DNA of 64,000 bases from DATMRS01 sp035566015 (GCA_035566015.1 DATMRS010000023.1:1-64000); one strand, 5' to 3'. Positions 1-8,466 are shown, numbered from the stretch's first letter. Notes: generated from the sequence alone by a model not told the origin. Program-made: numbers and translations.

Positions 1-45
1 CGCAGCCGCCCGCTCCCGCAGATCATTCGAATAGGGTCTCGCCAT
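1..45 (-). CDS. IS630-family transposase, N-terminal fragment (cut by window edge)
   Basis: An ATG at 45 reads leftward off the window as MARPYSNDLRERAAA, which is the usual N-terminus of IS630-type (Tc1/mariner-like) transposases from sphingomonads and rhizobia. A strong Shine-Dalgarno AGGAGG lies about 10 bases upstream (revcomp of 56-61). Only 15 residues are visible, so neither the DDE catalytic domain nor intactness can be judged. Identification is from recall of the family N-terminus. Confidence 0.7.
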   Translation of the reverse strand, partial: MARPYSNDLRERAAA

Positions 46-139
46 CCCTGCTGGCCTCCTACCCAGCCAGCAGGTTGAATCAGAACTCCCCCAGCTTGGA
101 AATCCCCATTCCGATTCAATCAATCAGAAATCGAGTCTA
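1..139 (-). mobile_element. Left-hand end of an IS630-type insertion sequence (partial)
   Basis: The transposase start at 45 means the element end must lie between about 46 and the VOC stop at 162. IS630 elements insert at TA; a TA at 138-139 (within CTAG) is a candidate junction, which would place the insertion about 23 bp downstream of the VOC gene. The terminal inverted repeat cannot be confirmed because the other end is outside the window, so the boundary is a guess. Confidence 0.4.
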
Positions 140-161
140 GGAGCGGGGCCGACACTGCGGC

Positions 162-548
162 TCAGCTTTTCCAGCCGCTCTTCCACATCGCGCATATCTT
201 GTTGCCGTCGGGGTCGCGCAGATAGGCGATATAGGGCTGGCCGGGGCTGCCTTCCCGAACGCCGGGTGCGCCATCATCGCTGCCGCCATGCGCAAGGCCC
301 GCCGCATGAAAGGCGTCCACCTCTTCCGTCCCCTTGGCACGAAAGCCGATCGTGCCCCCATTGGCGCAGCTCGCCGGCTCCCCATTGCGTGGCGCGCGCA
401 CCGCAAAGCCCTGCTCGCCACTGCGGTAGGACAATAGGGGGCCCTCCGCCGCACTCTTTGGATAGCCCAAGGCGCCGAGCACCGCGTCGTAGAAGCGCCG
501 GGATCGCTCGAGATCGTTGGTGCCAACCATCACATGATTAAACAGCAT
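162..548 (-). CDS. VOC (glyoxalase/bleomycin-resistance fold) family protein
   Basis: About 128 residues with the vicinal-oxygen-chelate layout: an N-terminal strand MLFNHVMVGTNDLERSRRFY, then the paired module ending in YIAYLRDPDGNKICAMW, which carries the typical RDPDGN turn. Proteins of this size usually act as homodimers and bind a metal or small ligand; the substrate cannot be told. The reading frame extends to ATG 584, but ATG 548 has a good ribosome site (GGAG, 6 nt spacing) and matches normal family starts, so 548 is preferred. It directly follows the TauD-type dioxygenase on the same strand and is probably cotranscribed with it. Confidence 0.8.
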   Translation of the reverse strand: MLFNHVMVGTNDLERSRRFYDAVLGALGYPKSAAEGPLLSYRSGEQGFAVRAPRNGEPASCANGGTIGFRAKGTEEVDAFHAAGLAHGGSDDGAPGVREGSPGQPYIAYLRDPDGNKICAMWKSGWKS

Positions 549-586
549 CTTCTTCTCCATCGCCGCCAGATCGGCCTCGGCCATAG

Positions 587-1420
587 TTATTCCAGCGGCA
601 CCCCGGCGACCGAAATCCGCTGCATGCTGCGGCGCTCGCCATGATAGTCGTTCACGGCATAATGAAGAACCTGAAGATTATCCCAGAAAGCGACCGTCCC
701 TTTTTCCCAATGGAGGCGGACCTGATATTCGGGGCGCTCGCTCTTCTGGAAGAGATATTGCAGCAGCGGCGCGCTTTCTTCCTCGGTCCAGCCTTCGAAA
801 TTGGTCGTATAGCCGCGATTCACGAAGAGGATCTTGCGGCCCGAAATCGGATGCCGGATGACAGCCGGATGGTTGGCCTTGACGACTTTCAGCGTCTGCC
901 CCTCATATTGCGGCAGCTTCATCATCGATGTGATGACGCGCTCATTATTATGTACCGCGCGCATCCCGTCGAGCTGAGTCTTGAGCCCGTCGGACAGGTC
1001 GTCATAGGCGGCGCCGAGGCTTGAAAAAACGGTATCGCCGCCGGCGGACGGTATCACCTTGGCCGCGAGTATCGAGCCCCAGGGCGGCACGCGATTGAAG
1101 GTCTGATCGGCATGCCATCCGCCGCCGACATTCTTGAGCTGCTGCTCCTCCTTCTCGATCATGATGACCTTCGCTTCGAGAGAAAAATCGACGCTCTCCG
1201 TGCCGTCTTCCTTGTCGGCAAGCCGGAAACGGCTGCCGAAGGCGCTCTGCCGCTCGCCACTCAAATCCTGATTGCGAAAAAAGATCACTCCGTGCTGCGC
1301 GAGCGCGTTGCGGATCGTCTCTATCTCCAGGTCGCTCAGGTCTTTCGATATATCGACATTGCCGATTTCGGCACCAATATAACCGCCAACCTTCCTGACC
1401 GTTACCGAACATTCGCCCAT
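587..1420 (-). CDS. TauD/TfdA-family Fe(II)/2-oxoglutarate dioxygenase
   Basis: A 277-residue cytoplasmic non-haem iron dioxygenase. The metal-binding triad is visible as H103-x-D105 (in GWHADQTF) and H253 (in VLHYAV), with R268 fifteen residues later in the position that binds 2-oxoglutarate in TauD. Family members hydroxylate taurine, alkyl sulfates, aryloxyalkanoates or similar acids with release of CO2 and succinate; the substrate here is not evident. ATG 1420 is preceded by GGGAG. The VOC gene follows after a short gap and an MFS transporter lies upstream on the same strand, suggesting an uptake-and-oxidation group. Two matching palindromes lie 65-115 bp upstream. Confidence 0.88.
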   Translation of the reverse strand: MGECSVTVRKVGGYIGAEIGNVDISKDLSDLEIETIRNALAQHGVIFFRNQDLSGERQSAFGSRFRLADKEDGTESVDFSLEAKVIMIEKEEQQLKNVGGGWHADQTFNRVPPWGSILAAKVIPSAGGDTVFSSLGAAYDDLSDGLKTQLDGMRAVHNNERVITSMMKLPQYEGQTLKVVKANHPAVIRHPISGRKILFVNRGYTTNFEGWTEEESAPLLQYLFQKSERPEYQVRLHWEKGTVAFWDNLQVLHYAVNDYHGERRSMQRISVAGVPLE

Positions 1421-1484
1421 AGGAGTTCTCCCGCCCTGTTCAAAGAGGCGTTCAAATTCTTCGTGCCATCTGGCACATCGATTA

Positions 1485-1502
1485 ACCGGAAGATATTCCG
1501 GT
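1485..1502. promoter_or_regulatory. Operator-like palindrome, copy 1
   Basis: ACCGGAAGATATTCCGGT has 7-bp perfect arms around GATA. A second palindrome with the same outer arms (ACCGGA-N6-TCCGGT) starts 31 bp away, about three helical turns. Position is 65-82 bp upstream of the dioxygenase ATG, suitable for a dimeric regulator. The cognate regulator is unknown. Confidence 0.5.
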
Positions 1503-1515
1503 ATAGACTCGCACT

Positions 1516-1533
1516 ACCGGAAAAACATCCGGT
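1516..1533. promoter_or_regulatory. Operator-like palindrome, copy 2
   Basis: ACCGGAAAAACATCCGGT shares the ACCGGA-N6-TCCGGT arms and spacing of the copy at 1485-1502. A partial match (ACCGGACATTTTTCCGCC) occurs at 3572-3589, upstream of the neighbouring MFS gene. Confidence 0.5.
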
Positions 1534-1919
1534 TTGCAAGGCAGACGCCGTTGGAAAGAGGGCTCCCCGGCGAACCGACACGCGGCCCCGCAGACAAGAG
1601 ATAAGGAGGTTGACGATCTCGCAACGGAAGCCTCCTCGATTGCGAACAGGAGGAATGATCGGGCGAATTGTGATCGGACAGTTGTCGGCGTCTCCGGACG
1701 GCTCAACATTATCGAAAAATCCGGCAATGCGCATTCACGTCCAAATAGGCGCGCCTTCCGCTATCGTCGTGACGCTGCTGAATCCAACCTATCACCTAGA
1801 TAATTAGTATATATGAACAGCAGCCGCAATGGTCTTGCCGCCAGCCATCTGATTCAGGCACTGCAGGAATCTGACGACAGGAGGGGAGCGCTCCATGCCT
1901 TCCCGACTTCGCACTGCGA

Positions 1920-3308
1920 TCAGGATGGATCGGCCACCGCGCGCTGATGCTCCTTGTGCAGGAGGTGCCCCGCCCCGAACAGCATGAGCGCCGATCCCGC
2001 CGGGAACAGCGTGATCGCGAGAAGCGAATAGCGAACCGACTGCGCCCCGAAACCCTGGAGGACATAATCGTTGAGATAGCCGACGAGCAGCGGCCCGAGG
2101 CTGGTGCCGACCAGGCTCGACGACAGCAGCAGGATCGAAACCGCGAGCGCGCGGCGCTGCGGCCCCGCAATCTCCATCGCCACCGCATAGACCGGCGCCA
2201 TATGCGCCAGCAGGAACAGACTTTCGAGGCCGATACCCGTCATCCAGGCCCAGCGCGGTTCGCCGAGCAGGAACAGTGCCTGCGACGGCGTGACCGCAAG
2301 GCAGCAGAGCGCGGGAAGCCACAGCCGCCAGCGCGCATCCCTTTTGCCGAGCTTATCCGCGAGATAGCCCGCCATCAGCACGCCCACCGCGGTCAGCACG
2401 CCGCGGAATGGCCCCAGTGCAACGGCGATTTCCGTGATGTCGAGACCGTGGACACGCGTGAGAAAGATCGCGCCCCACGCCGAGGCGGCGTTGAGATGCG
2501 CGCCGATCAGGGCCGAGCTGCACGTCAGGAGAATGAAGGGAAGCTTCATGAAGCCGAAATCGAGGAACTTCCCGCGTTCCTTCGGCAGCGACCTTTCCGC
2601 CGGTGCCTCGAATGCGCGCCGGGGCGGCTCCTTCACCGTCAGAACGACGAGCGCCGCCAGAAGGAGGCCGGCCAGACCGGAGACGATAAAGGTCGTCCGC
2701 CAGCCATAAGACTGGCCGATCCAGCCCGCGATCGGATAGAAAATGATGCTGCTGATCGACGTCCCCGCCGCAAAAAGGACGGAGAGGGCCCGCGCACGCG
2801 AGCGCCGGCTGAACATGTCATTGATCATCGCGTTGGAGGGCGCGGTGCCGCACGCCTCGCCCGCCCCCATGAGGAAGCGTGTCGCGGCTAGTTCGAAAGC
2901 ATTGGTCACGAAGCCGGTGAACATCGTCATCAGGCTCCACGCCGCGAAGCCGACTGCGATCACCGCGCGGCGGCTGACCCGATCGGCCAATGCCGCCATC
3001 GGCACGCCGAGAAGCGCGTAGAAGAGAACGAAGGCAAATCCTGAAATCAGCCCGTAAACAGTATCGCTGATATGAACGTCGACCCGGATGAGCGGCGCCA
3101 GAAGCCCCAGGAGCCCGCGATCGAAATAGTTGAATGCCGCGATCAGGATCAGGATGAACAGCGTATAGCCCGTCCGCGCCTTCGAAAAGGGCGCGGCGAC
3201 GCCTCCCTCCTCTGTAATTCCCGCAAAAGAGCCGCCGGCTGGCGGAGTTCGCCCGCCCCCCGGCGCTTCTTCAGCCAGACCCGGGAGCGGCGACGAAGCC
3301 GGCTTCAT
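1920..3308 (-). CDS. MFS transporter (spinster-like branch)
   Basis: About 462 residues with twelve hydrophobic segments. The loop between segments 2 and 3 has the MFS signature form (GVPMAALADRVSRRAVI), and the N-terminal part NYFDRGLLGLLAPLIRVDV resembles spinster-type MFS proteins common in sphingomonad catabolic clusters. The substrate is unknown; organic acid or xenobiotic uptake or efflux is plausible from its position upstream of the dioxygenase and VOC genes. The frame extends to a TTG at 3335; ATG 3308, preceded by GGGAT, is preferred. The first ~50 residues are Gly/Pro-rich and probably a disordered cytoplasmic tail. Confidence 0.85.
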   Translation of the reverse strand: MKPASSPLPGLAEEAPGGGRTPPAGGSFAGITEEGGVAAPFSKARTGYTLFILILIAAFNYFDRGLLGLLAPLIRVDVHISDTVYGLISGFAFVLFYALLGVPMAALADRVSRRAVIAVGFAAWSLMTMFTGFVTNAFELAATRFLMGAGEACGTAPSNAMINDMFSRRSRARALSVLFAAGTSISSIIFYPIAGWIGQSYGWRTTFIVSGLAGLLLAALVVLTVKEPPRRAFEAPAERSLPKERGKFLDFGFMKLPFILLTCSSALIGAHLNAASAWGAIFLTRVHGLDITEIAVALGPFRGVLTAVGVLMAGYLADKLGKRDARWRLWLPALCCLAVTPSQALFLLGEPRWAWMTGIGLESLFLLAHMAPVYAVAMEIAGPQRRALAVSILLLSSSLVGTSLGPLLVGYLNDYVLQGFGAQSVRYSLLAITLFPAGSALMLFGAGHLLHKEHQRAVADPS

Positions 3309-3831
3309 GCCGCGCAGATCCCAGAGAGCCGACAAAGGATGATTTGCGACCCGGGGGGGCCCTCATGCTCTTCCGCGAAAACCGGGGCGACCATCCGCAT
3401 ATCCTTCTCTCTCCTGCTGCACATATGCGTGGCGAATCCCGAACACAGCATCAACAGGAAGGCGAAGACAGGGCAGACCATAATGTGCCGGCGGCCCCCA
3501 AACCGTTCAGAAACGCGGTTTGGAGGCACAAAACACCGGCATCACCAAACATCCTTGCGGCTTTCGTGCCAACCGGACATTTTTCCGCCCAGACCACAAT
3601 CTTGTCAGCTACCTACGTCGGACCCCGCCCTCCCTCACGCGCGCACAATGTATCGGCAATATCCCAGAGTGTTTCAGAACGCCGATTTGATGTCAATATT
3701 CTATGTTTTTATGTGTTGTAGGCCGGAGCGTTTGAGCGGCCGCAAGGCTCCCCCGACTTTCGAAGTTCGCCACATCCTGGCGGCCACTCGTCCGCTTGCG
3801 AATCCTAACGGGGACTCATACAGTACCTATT
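3309..3831. other. Divergent intergenic region between MFS gene and Rrf2 regulator
   Basis: About 520 bp with no credible gene; a 74-codon minus-strand frame (3305-3529) overlaps the MFS start and has no recognisable features. It contains a strong inverted repeat (3498-3523) and an ACCGGA-type half-conserved site (3572-3589). The AT-richer stretch 3685-3720 is the probable promoter of the Rrf2 gene, although no clear consensus -10/-35 pair could be assigned. Confidence 0.5.
3498..3523. promoter_or_regulatory. Inverted repeat upstream of MFS gene
   Basis: CCAAACCG, a 10-base spacer, then CGGTTTGG: perfect 8-bp arms. It lies about 190 bp upstream of the MFS ATG and could be an operator or a transcript hairpin. 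No T-run follows on either strand, so an intrinsic terminator is unlikely. Confidence 0.4.
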
Positions 3832-4389
3832 ATGGCTTATATCGGAACCGGCATCGAATATGCCCTGCATTGCCTTCTCTGGATCGCCGGCCCGATCGAG
3901 CAACCGGCAAGCAGCCGCGATCTCGCCGAAATCCAGGGGATTTCCCCCGCTTTCCTGAAGAAGATCTTCCCGAAGCTGGAGAAAGCGGGGATCGTCGAGG
4001 CACTCGGCGGCATACGCGGCGGCTATCGCCTCGCCCGGCCTGCCGAGGATATCAGCGTCCTTGACGTGGTGGATGCCGTCGAGGGGCGGAAGCCGCTTTT
4101 CGACTGCCAGGAAATCCGGGGACGATGCGCGCTGTTCGAAGGCGAGCCGCCCGAATGGTCGGCACAGGGCGTCTGCGGCATTCATGCCGTGATGCTCCGC
4201 GCCGAGAAGGTCCTGCGCGACGAGCTCTCCCGAACCAGCCTCGCCGCGCTCCTGGGACGCGCGCGCGGCAAGGGTATGCCGGCTGATTTCCCCGAGCAGG
4301 TACGCGCCTGGTTCGCCGCCCGTCACAGCGCCCGCGAGAAGGCGCGTCTCACGGCCATGCGCTCGCGCGCCGACGCCGAAACCCAATGA
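3832..4389 (+). CDS. Rrf2-family Fe-S transcription regulator, NsrR-like
   Basis: A 185-residue Rrf2 protein: winged helix-turn-helix in the first ~80 residues (SSRDLAEIQGISPAFLKKIF, then GGIRGGYRLARP), followed by three cysteines C92, C99 and C115 (C-x6-C-x15-C), the place where IscR and NsrR ligate an iron-sulfur cluster. The second spacing is longer than in classic IscR/NsrR. ATG 3832 is chosen because MAYIGTGIEYALHCLLWI is a typical family start; the upstream frame begins at a TTG. Its neighbours, an NDH-2-like flavoprotein and a nitric oxide reductase, make a nitric-oxide-responsive repressor the best guess; that role is inferred. Confidence 0.85.
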   Translation: MAYIGTGIEYALHCLLWIAGPIEQPASSRDLAEIQGISPAFLKKIFPKLEKAGIVEALGGIRGGYRLARPAEDISVLDVVDAVEGRKPLFDCQEIRGRCALFEGEPPEWSAQGVCGIHAVMLRAEKVLRDELSRTSLAALLGRARGKGMPADFPEQVRAWFAARHSAREKARLTAMRSRADAETQ

Positions 4390-4401
4390 AAGGTGAAGAG
4401 C

Positions 4402-5619
4402 ATGAAAAGAATCCTGATCGTCGGCGCCGGCTTTGCGGGGGTCTGGAGCGCCCTGTCCGCCGCGCGGCTTCTGGACAAGCATGGCATCGGCCCTGACGAG
4501 ATCGAACTGGCGGTCGTCGCGCCGCGCGCGTCGCTCGACCTTCGCCCCCGCTTCTACGAGCCCGACGTGGCGACGATGACGAGCCCCGTAGGCCCCCTGT
4601 TCGATGCGGTCGGCGTGAAGTTCGTCGCGGGAACGGTGGAAGCGATCGATCCCGAAGCGGGGCAGGTCAGCATCGTCGACAGCCGGGGCGAACGGAGCGC
4701 GATGGCTTATGACCGGCTGATCCTGGCGTCGGGAAGCCGCCTCGTCAGGCCGGCGATTCCGGGCCTTGCCGACTATGCGTTCAGCATCGATCAGATCGAC
4801 GAGGCCGCACAGCTCGAAACCCACCTGCACGGCCTCGCCGCTCGTCCCGACAACCCGCCGCGCAATACGGCGATCGTCATTGGCGGCGGCTTCACCGGCG
4901 TCGAAATCGCGACCGAACTGCCGGCCCGGATGCGCGCGATCCTCGGCGACGACGCGCCCGTCCACGTCATTGTCATCGAACGGTCGGACGTCATCGGCCC
5001 CGAACTCGGCGCGGGACCGAGGCCCGTCATTGTCGAGGCACTCGCGTCGCAAGGCGTCGAATGCCTCCTTGGCACGTCGGTGACACACATTGATGCCGGC
5101 GGCGTGTGCACCACGGCCGGCGAGCGGATCGATAGCCTGACGGTCTTGTGGACCGGCGGAATGCATGCAAGCGCGCTGACCCGCCTTCTGCCGGGTGAGC
5201 GCGATCCGCTCGGGCGGCTGCGGGTGGATCGCGATCTGCGCCTGCCGGCCGCGCGGCACATTTTCGCCGCGGGCGACACCGCCTGCGCCGCCACCGACGA
5301 TGAGGGCAATCATTCGCTGATGTCCTGCCAGCATGCGCTGATGCTGGGCCGGTTCGCGGGCCATAACGCCGCCGCCGATCTGATCGGCGCCGATCTGCTG
5401 CCTTATACGCAGGAGCGTTATGTGACCTGCCTCGATCTCGGCCCGTGGGGTTCGGTGGTGACGGCAGGCTGGGAGCGCGCCGTTCAATTCGCCGGCCCGG
5501 CCGCGAAGGAGCAGAAGCGATATATCAACTCGGTCGCCATCGCGCCCCCGCCGCCGGTTCGTAGCGAAGCGCTGGCCGCAGCCGATCCGCTGCTGAAGCT
5601 CGCCCCGTCCGCGCGTTGA
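4402..5619 (+). CDS. NDH-2-like FAD-dependent NAD(P)H oxidoreductase
   Basis: A 405-residue pyridine nucleotide-disulfide oxidoreductase-fold protein. It has an N-terminal FAD Rossmann motif (LIVGAGFAGV), a central NAD(P)H motif (VIGGGFTGVEIATEL) and a C-terminal FAD motif (IFAAGDTA). No CxxC active-site disulfide is present, as in type II NADH dehydrogenases. ATG 4402 has AAGGTGA as ribosome site; a GTG three codons earlier is less likely. The gene starts 12 bp after the Rrf2 stop, so the two form an operon. It may pass electrons to quinone, which would feed the quinol-dependent nitric oxide reductase encoded convergently downstream. Confidence 0.85.
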   Translation: MKRILIVGAGFAGVWSALSAARLLDKHGIGPDEIELAVVAPRASLDLRPRFYEPDVATMTSPVGPLFDAVGVKFVAGTVEAIDPEAGQVSIVDSRGERSAMAYDRLILASGSRLVRPAIPGLADYAFSIDQIDEAAQLETHLHGLAARPDNPPRNTAIVIGGGFTGVEIATELPARMRAILGDDAPVHVIVIERSDVIGPELGAGPRPVIVEALASQGVECLLGTSVTHIDAGGVCTTAGERIDSLTVLWTGGMHASALTRLLPGERDPLGRLRVDRDLRLPAARHIFAAGDTACAATDDEGNHSLMSCQHALMLGRFAGHNAAADLIGADLLPYTQERYVTCLDLGPWGSVVTAGWERAVQFAGPAAKEQKRYINSVAIAPPPPVRSEALAAADPLLKLAPSAR

Positions 5620-5635
5620 TTCCCGGGCGGCGCGG

Positions 5636-7900
5636 TCACGCAGGACCGGCTGGCGGCCGCCGCGCACCCTTTCGCCACAGGCCGAGGATGACGACCTGCC
5701 AGGCAACCGCGATCGCGCCGATGATGAACACCACGTCGCCGAAGGTGCGAATCCAGCGCAAGGTCTTGAGGAAACCTTGCTGTAGGAAGGTGTCGCTGCG
5801 CGCATACCACATGCCCGTCGTCACGCTCGCCTCGAACTGGAACAGGCCGACGGGCAGCAGGCTGGTGAAGATCATCAGAACCAGTCCCGCGTTCAGCCCC
5901 CAGAAGCCGATCCGCATCAGCCGTTCGTTGAACGCGATCTGGGGCCGGATGTAGCGCAGCACCAGCAGCGTGAAGCCAAGCGCGAGGAAGCCATAGACCC
6001 CGAACAGCGCCGCATGGGCGTGAACCGCCGTGGTATTCAGCCCCTGAAGATAGAAGAGCGCGATCGGCGTGTTGATCATGAAGCCGAAGACGCCTGCGCC
6101 CAGCATGTTCCAGAAGGCGACCGCGACGAAGCACATCAAAGGCCAGCGCACCGCGCGCATCCACGGCGCGCGGTCACGCAGGCTCCAATGCTCCCACGCC
6201 TCATAACCGAGCACGATCAGCGGCACGACCTCCAGCGCGCTGAACGCCGCGCCTACCGCGAGGATCGGTGTCGTCGTTCCGGAGAAATAGAGGTGGTGGA
6301 AAGTGCCCGGCACACCACCGACCATGAACAGAGAGGCCGAGGCCAGGCTGGCGGCCGTCGCAATTTGTCGCGACACCAGCCCCATCGACGCGAAGATGAA
6401 GGCGATGGCGGCGGTGGCGAATACTTCGAAAATGCCTTCCACCCACAGATGGACTACCCACCAGCGCCAATATTCCATGACCGTAATGTTCGTATGCTCG
6501 CCATAGAATAGGCCCGAGCCGTAGAAGAGGCCGATGGCGATGGTGGAGACGGTGAGCAGCGCGAGCAGGCTCTTGTCCCCTTCCCCGTTTCTGAGCGCCG
6601 GCAGCATACAGCGCAGCATCAGCGCCAGCCAGAAGAGCAGACCGCCGAACAGGGCGAGCTGCCACACGCGGCCGAGGTCGAGATATTCATAACCCTGTTG
6701 CCCCAGCCAGAACCCCAGCCCGGCGGGCATCACCTGCGCGATCGAGAGATAATTGCCGATGAATGATCCCGCGACGATGAGGATCAACGCCCAGAACAGG
6801 ATATCAACGCCCAGCTTCTGATATTTGGGGTCGCCGCCATGGATGAGCGGCGCCAGGAACAGGCCCGCCGCCAGGAACGCCGTCGCGATCCACAGCAGTG
6901 CGCTCTGCACATGCCAGGTACGGGTCAGCGCATAGGGAAACCATTGCGACACGTCGATCCCGTAAAAGCTCTGCCCTTCGACCGTATAATGCGCGGTGAA
7001 GCCGCCGATAAATATCTGGAAGATAAATAGCGCCAGCACCACGAACAGATATTTGCCCAGCGCCTTTTGCGAAGGCGTCAGCACCAGCGTCAGCGGGTCC
7101 TCCTCCGCCGCCACCAGCGGGCTGTCGTCATGGCGACGCAGGAAAGCCCAGCCCCAGATCAGCGTGCCGACGCCAGCCACCAGGATGACGACGCAGGCGA
7201 GCGACCACAGGATATTTTCCGGCGTCGGGTGATTGCCGATCAACGGCTCGGGCGGCCAGTTGTTCGTATAGGTGGCGGCTGTCCCCGGCCGTTCGGTCGA
7301 GGCGGCCCAGGCTGTCCAGAAGAAGAAGTCGGTCAGCGCCGCCCGCTTGGCGGGATCGGGCAGCGTCCCTTCCTTCATCGCATAATGGCCGCGCATCGCA
7401 CGCAGCGCCGGATCGTTGCCATAGAGCCGCTCATAATGATCGGCGGTGAGCGCCATCGCGCGGGCGCGCCGATCCGATACAGTGATCACGCCCGTCGCGG
7501 CGTCATAGCTGTTATGCCGATATTCCTCCTTCAGCCGATAGGTCAGCGCCGCTTTCTGTTCGACATCGAGCGTATCGAACGCCTGGCCGTAGGTTTCGTG
7601 CGCGGCGAGGCCGAGCCAGGCCATCAATTCGCGGTGCAGCCAGTCGGCCGACCAGTCGGGCGCCTGATAGGCGCCGTGTCCCCAGATCGAGCCGAGTTGC
7701 ATGCCGCCCATGCTCTGCCACGCCGTCTGCCCCGCCATGATGTCGTCGCGCGTCATCAGCACCTTGCCCGAGGCGGTGACGACCTGCGCGGGAACCGGCG
7801 GCGCCTTGCGATAGATTTCGACGCCCGACAGCCCGAGGATCGTGAACGTCACCGTCAGGACCGCGATCAACGCCCACCAAAGCTTTCGATACTCGCCCAT
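5636..7900 (-). CDS. norZ: Quinol-dependent nitric oxide reductase (qNOR)
   Basis: A 754-residue single-subunit nitric oxide reductase of the haem-copper oxidase superfamily, reducing 2 NO to N2O with quinol. The N-terminal extension fused to the NorB core (periplasmic domain ending near TNNWPPEPLIGNHPTPE) marks the quinol form. Expected metal-ligand histidines are visible: TWHVQSALLW (low-spin haem), WVVHLWVEGIFEVF and GTFHHLYFSG (FeB site and conserved glutamates), and AVHAHAALFGVYG (haem ligands). ATG 7900 has GGGAGG upstream; a GTG at 7948 is less likely. No nitrite or nitrous oxide reductase genes are in view, so detoxification of NO rather than denitrification is the likely role. The symbol follows common use for qNOR; norB is also used. 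Confidence 0.95.
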   Translation of the reverse strand: MGEYRKLWWALIAVLTVTFTILGLSGVEIYRKAPPVPAQVVTASGKVLMTRDDIMAGQTAWQSMGGMQLGSIWGHGAYQAPDWSADWLHRELMAWLGLAAHETYGQAFDTLDVEQKAALTYRLKEEYRHNSYDAATGVITVSDRRARAMALTADHYERLYGNDPALRAMRGHYAMKEGTLPDPAKRAALTDFFFWTAWAASTERPGTAATYTNNWPPEPLIGNHPTPENILWSLACVVILVAGVGTLIWGWAFLRRHDDSPLVAAEEDPLTLVLTPSQKALGKYLFVVLALFIFQIFIGGFTAHYTVEGQSFYGIDVSQWFPYALTRTWHVQSALLWIATAFLAAGLFLAPLIHGGDPKYQKLGVDILFWALILIVAGSFIGNYLSIAQVMPAGLGFWLGQQGYEYLDLGRVWQLALFGGLLFWLALMLRCMLPALRNGEGDKSLLALLTVSTIAIGLFYGSGLFYGEHTNITVMEYWRWWVVHLWVEGIFEVFATAAIAFIFASMGLVSRQIATAASLASASLFMVGGVPGTFHHLYFSGTTTPILAVGAAFSALEVVPLIVLGYEAWEHWSLRDRAPWMRAVRWPLMCFVAVAFWNMLGAGVFGFMINTPIALFYLQGLNTTAVHAHAALFGVYGFLALGFTLLVLRYIRPQIAFNERLMRIGFWGLNAGLVLMIFTSLLPVGLFQFEASVTTGMWYARSDTFLQQGFLKTLRWIRTFGDVVFIIGAIAVAWQVVILGLWRKGARRPPAGPA

Positions 7901-8163
7901 AGGCCCCCGCCTCCCGAACACGCCGCGCAGATTGCGTCCGCTGCGCACTCCATAAGGCGGCGCAGCCCCCCCCCAAACCGGCCATATCCGACACGATCGA
8001 AGAAGGCGGAGTCAATCCCGGCCGATGCCTCTGTAAAACACCCCGAAGACGCCCACCATCATCCACTCACCCGAGCAGATGCACAGTCGGACAAAATCGA
8101 ATTGTTGGATGGTGCGTGCTGGGCTTGGAATGCCGCGGCTCGTTAACCAATAGGAAAAATGCG

Positions 8164-8466
8164 ATGTCGCCGTCCATAAACAAAATTGCCCCCGCGGTCG
8201 TGATTCTGGCCGGAGCGCTGGGATTGGGTGGTTGCGCCACCAAAGGGTATGTCCGGGATCAGATCGCTCCGGTGAGCCAGCGCGTCGATGCACTCGAGAC
8301 GAAGCTGCAGGAGACGGATGGCACCGCGAAGTCGGCTCTGGCCGAAGCGCAGGCGGCGTCCGGGCAGGCGCAGAATAACGGTCAGCGTCTGGATCAACTC
8401 AATGGTCGGGTGGACAGCATCGAGCAGCGGATGCAGGAAAACCGGCGCAAACGGCCGCGTAACTGA
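8164..8466 (+). CDS. Small outer-membrane lipoprotein, coiled-coil (Lpp-like)
   Basis: A 100-residue protein with a lipoprotein signal: a hydrophobic h-region ending in lipobox LGGC, with Cys24 as the predicted lipidated residue. The mature part (from QIAPVSQRVDALETKLQETD on) is rich in Ala, Gln and charged residues in heptad spacing and predicts one long helix or coiled coil, similar to alanine-zipper or Lpp-type proteins. The C-terminus is basic (RRKRPRN), as expected for a peptidoglycan-associated tail. ATG 8164 has AGGA upstream. Function beyond envelope structure is not evident. An L,D-transpeptidase gene, a peptidoglycan-modifying enzyme, lies immediately downstream. Confidence 0.8.
   Translation: MSPSINKIAPAVVILAGALGLGGCATKGYVRDQIAPVSQRVDALETKLQETDGTAKSALAEAQAASGQAQNNGQRLDQLNGRVDSIEQRMQENRRKRPRN

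Larger units (their letters stand above)
1421..1919. other. Intergenic region with promoter of the dioxygenase gene
   Basis: About 500 bp between the MFS stop (1920) and the dioxygenase start (1420). Small open frames on both strands have no recognisable product and look like chance. The region holds a 14-bp perfect palindrome GTGCCATCTGGCAC (1463-1476) and two related 18-bp palindromes at 1485-1502 and 1516-1533. No convincing intrinsic terminator was seen after the MFS gene. Confidence 0.6.

Noticed and set aside
1402..1734. Minus-strand 110-codon frame upstream of the dioxygenase
   Set aside because: Covers the palindromic operator region, overlaps the dioxygenase start, and has no recognisable product.
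3688..3697. TTGATGTCAA as an FNR/DNR-type site before the Rrf2 gene
   Set aside because: The symmetric half-sites are separated by only two bases, not the four needed for TTGAT-N4-ATCAA.
3805..5805. A 666-codon minus-strand frame antisense to the Rrf2 and flavoprotein genes
   Set aside because: The plus strand carries unambiguous Rrf2 and FAD/NAD motifs; the minus frame has no recognisable domain.
5636..7900. Cytochrome c-dependent nitric oxide reductase (NorB of the NorCB type)
   Set aside because: The N-terminal extension fused to the core and lack of a norC gene show the single-subunit quinol type.
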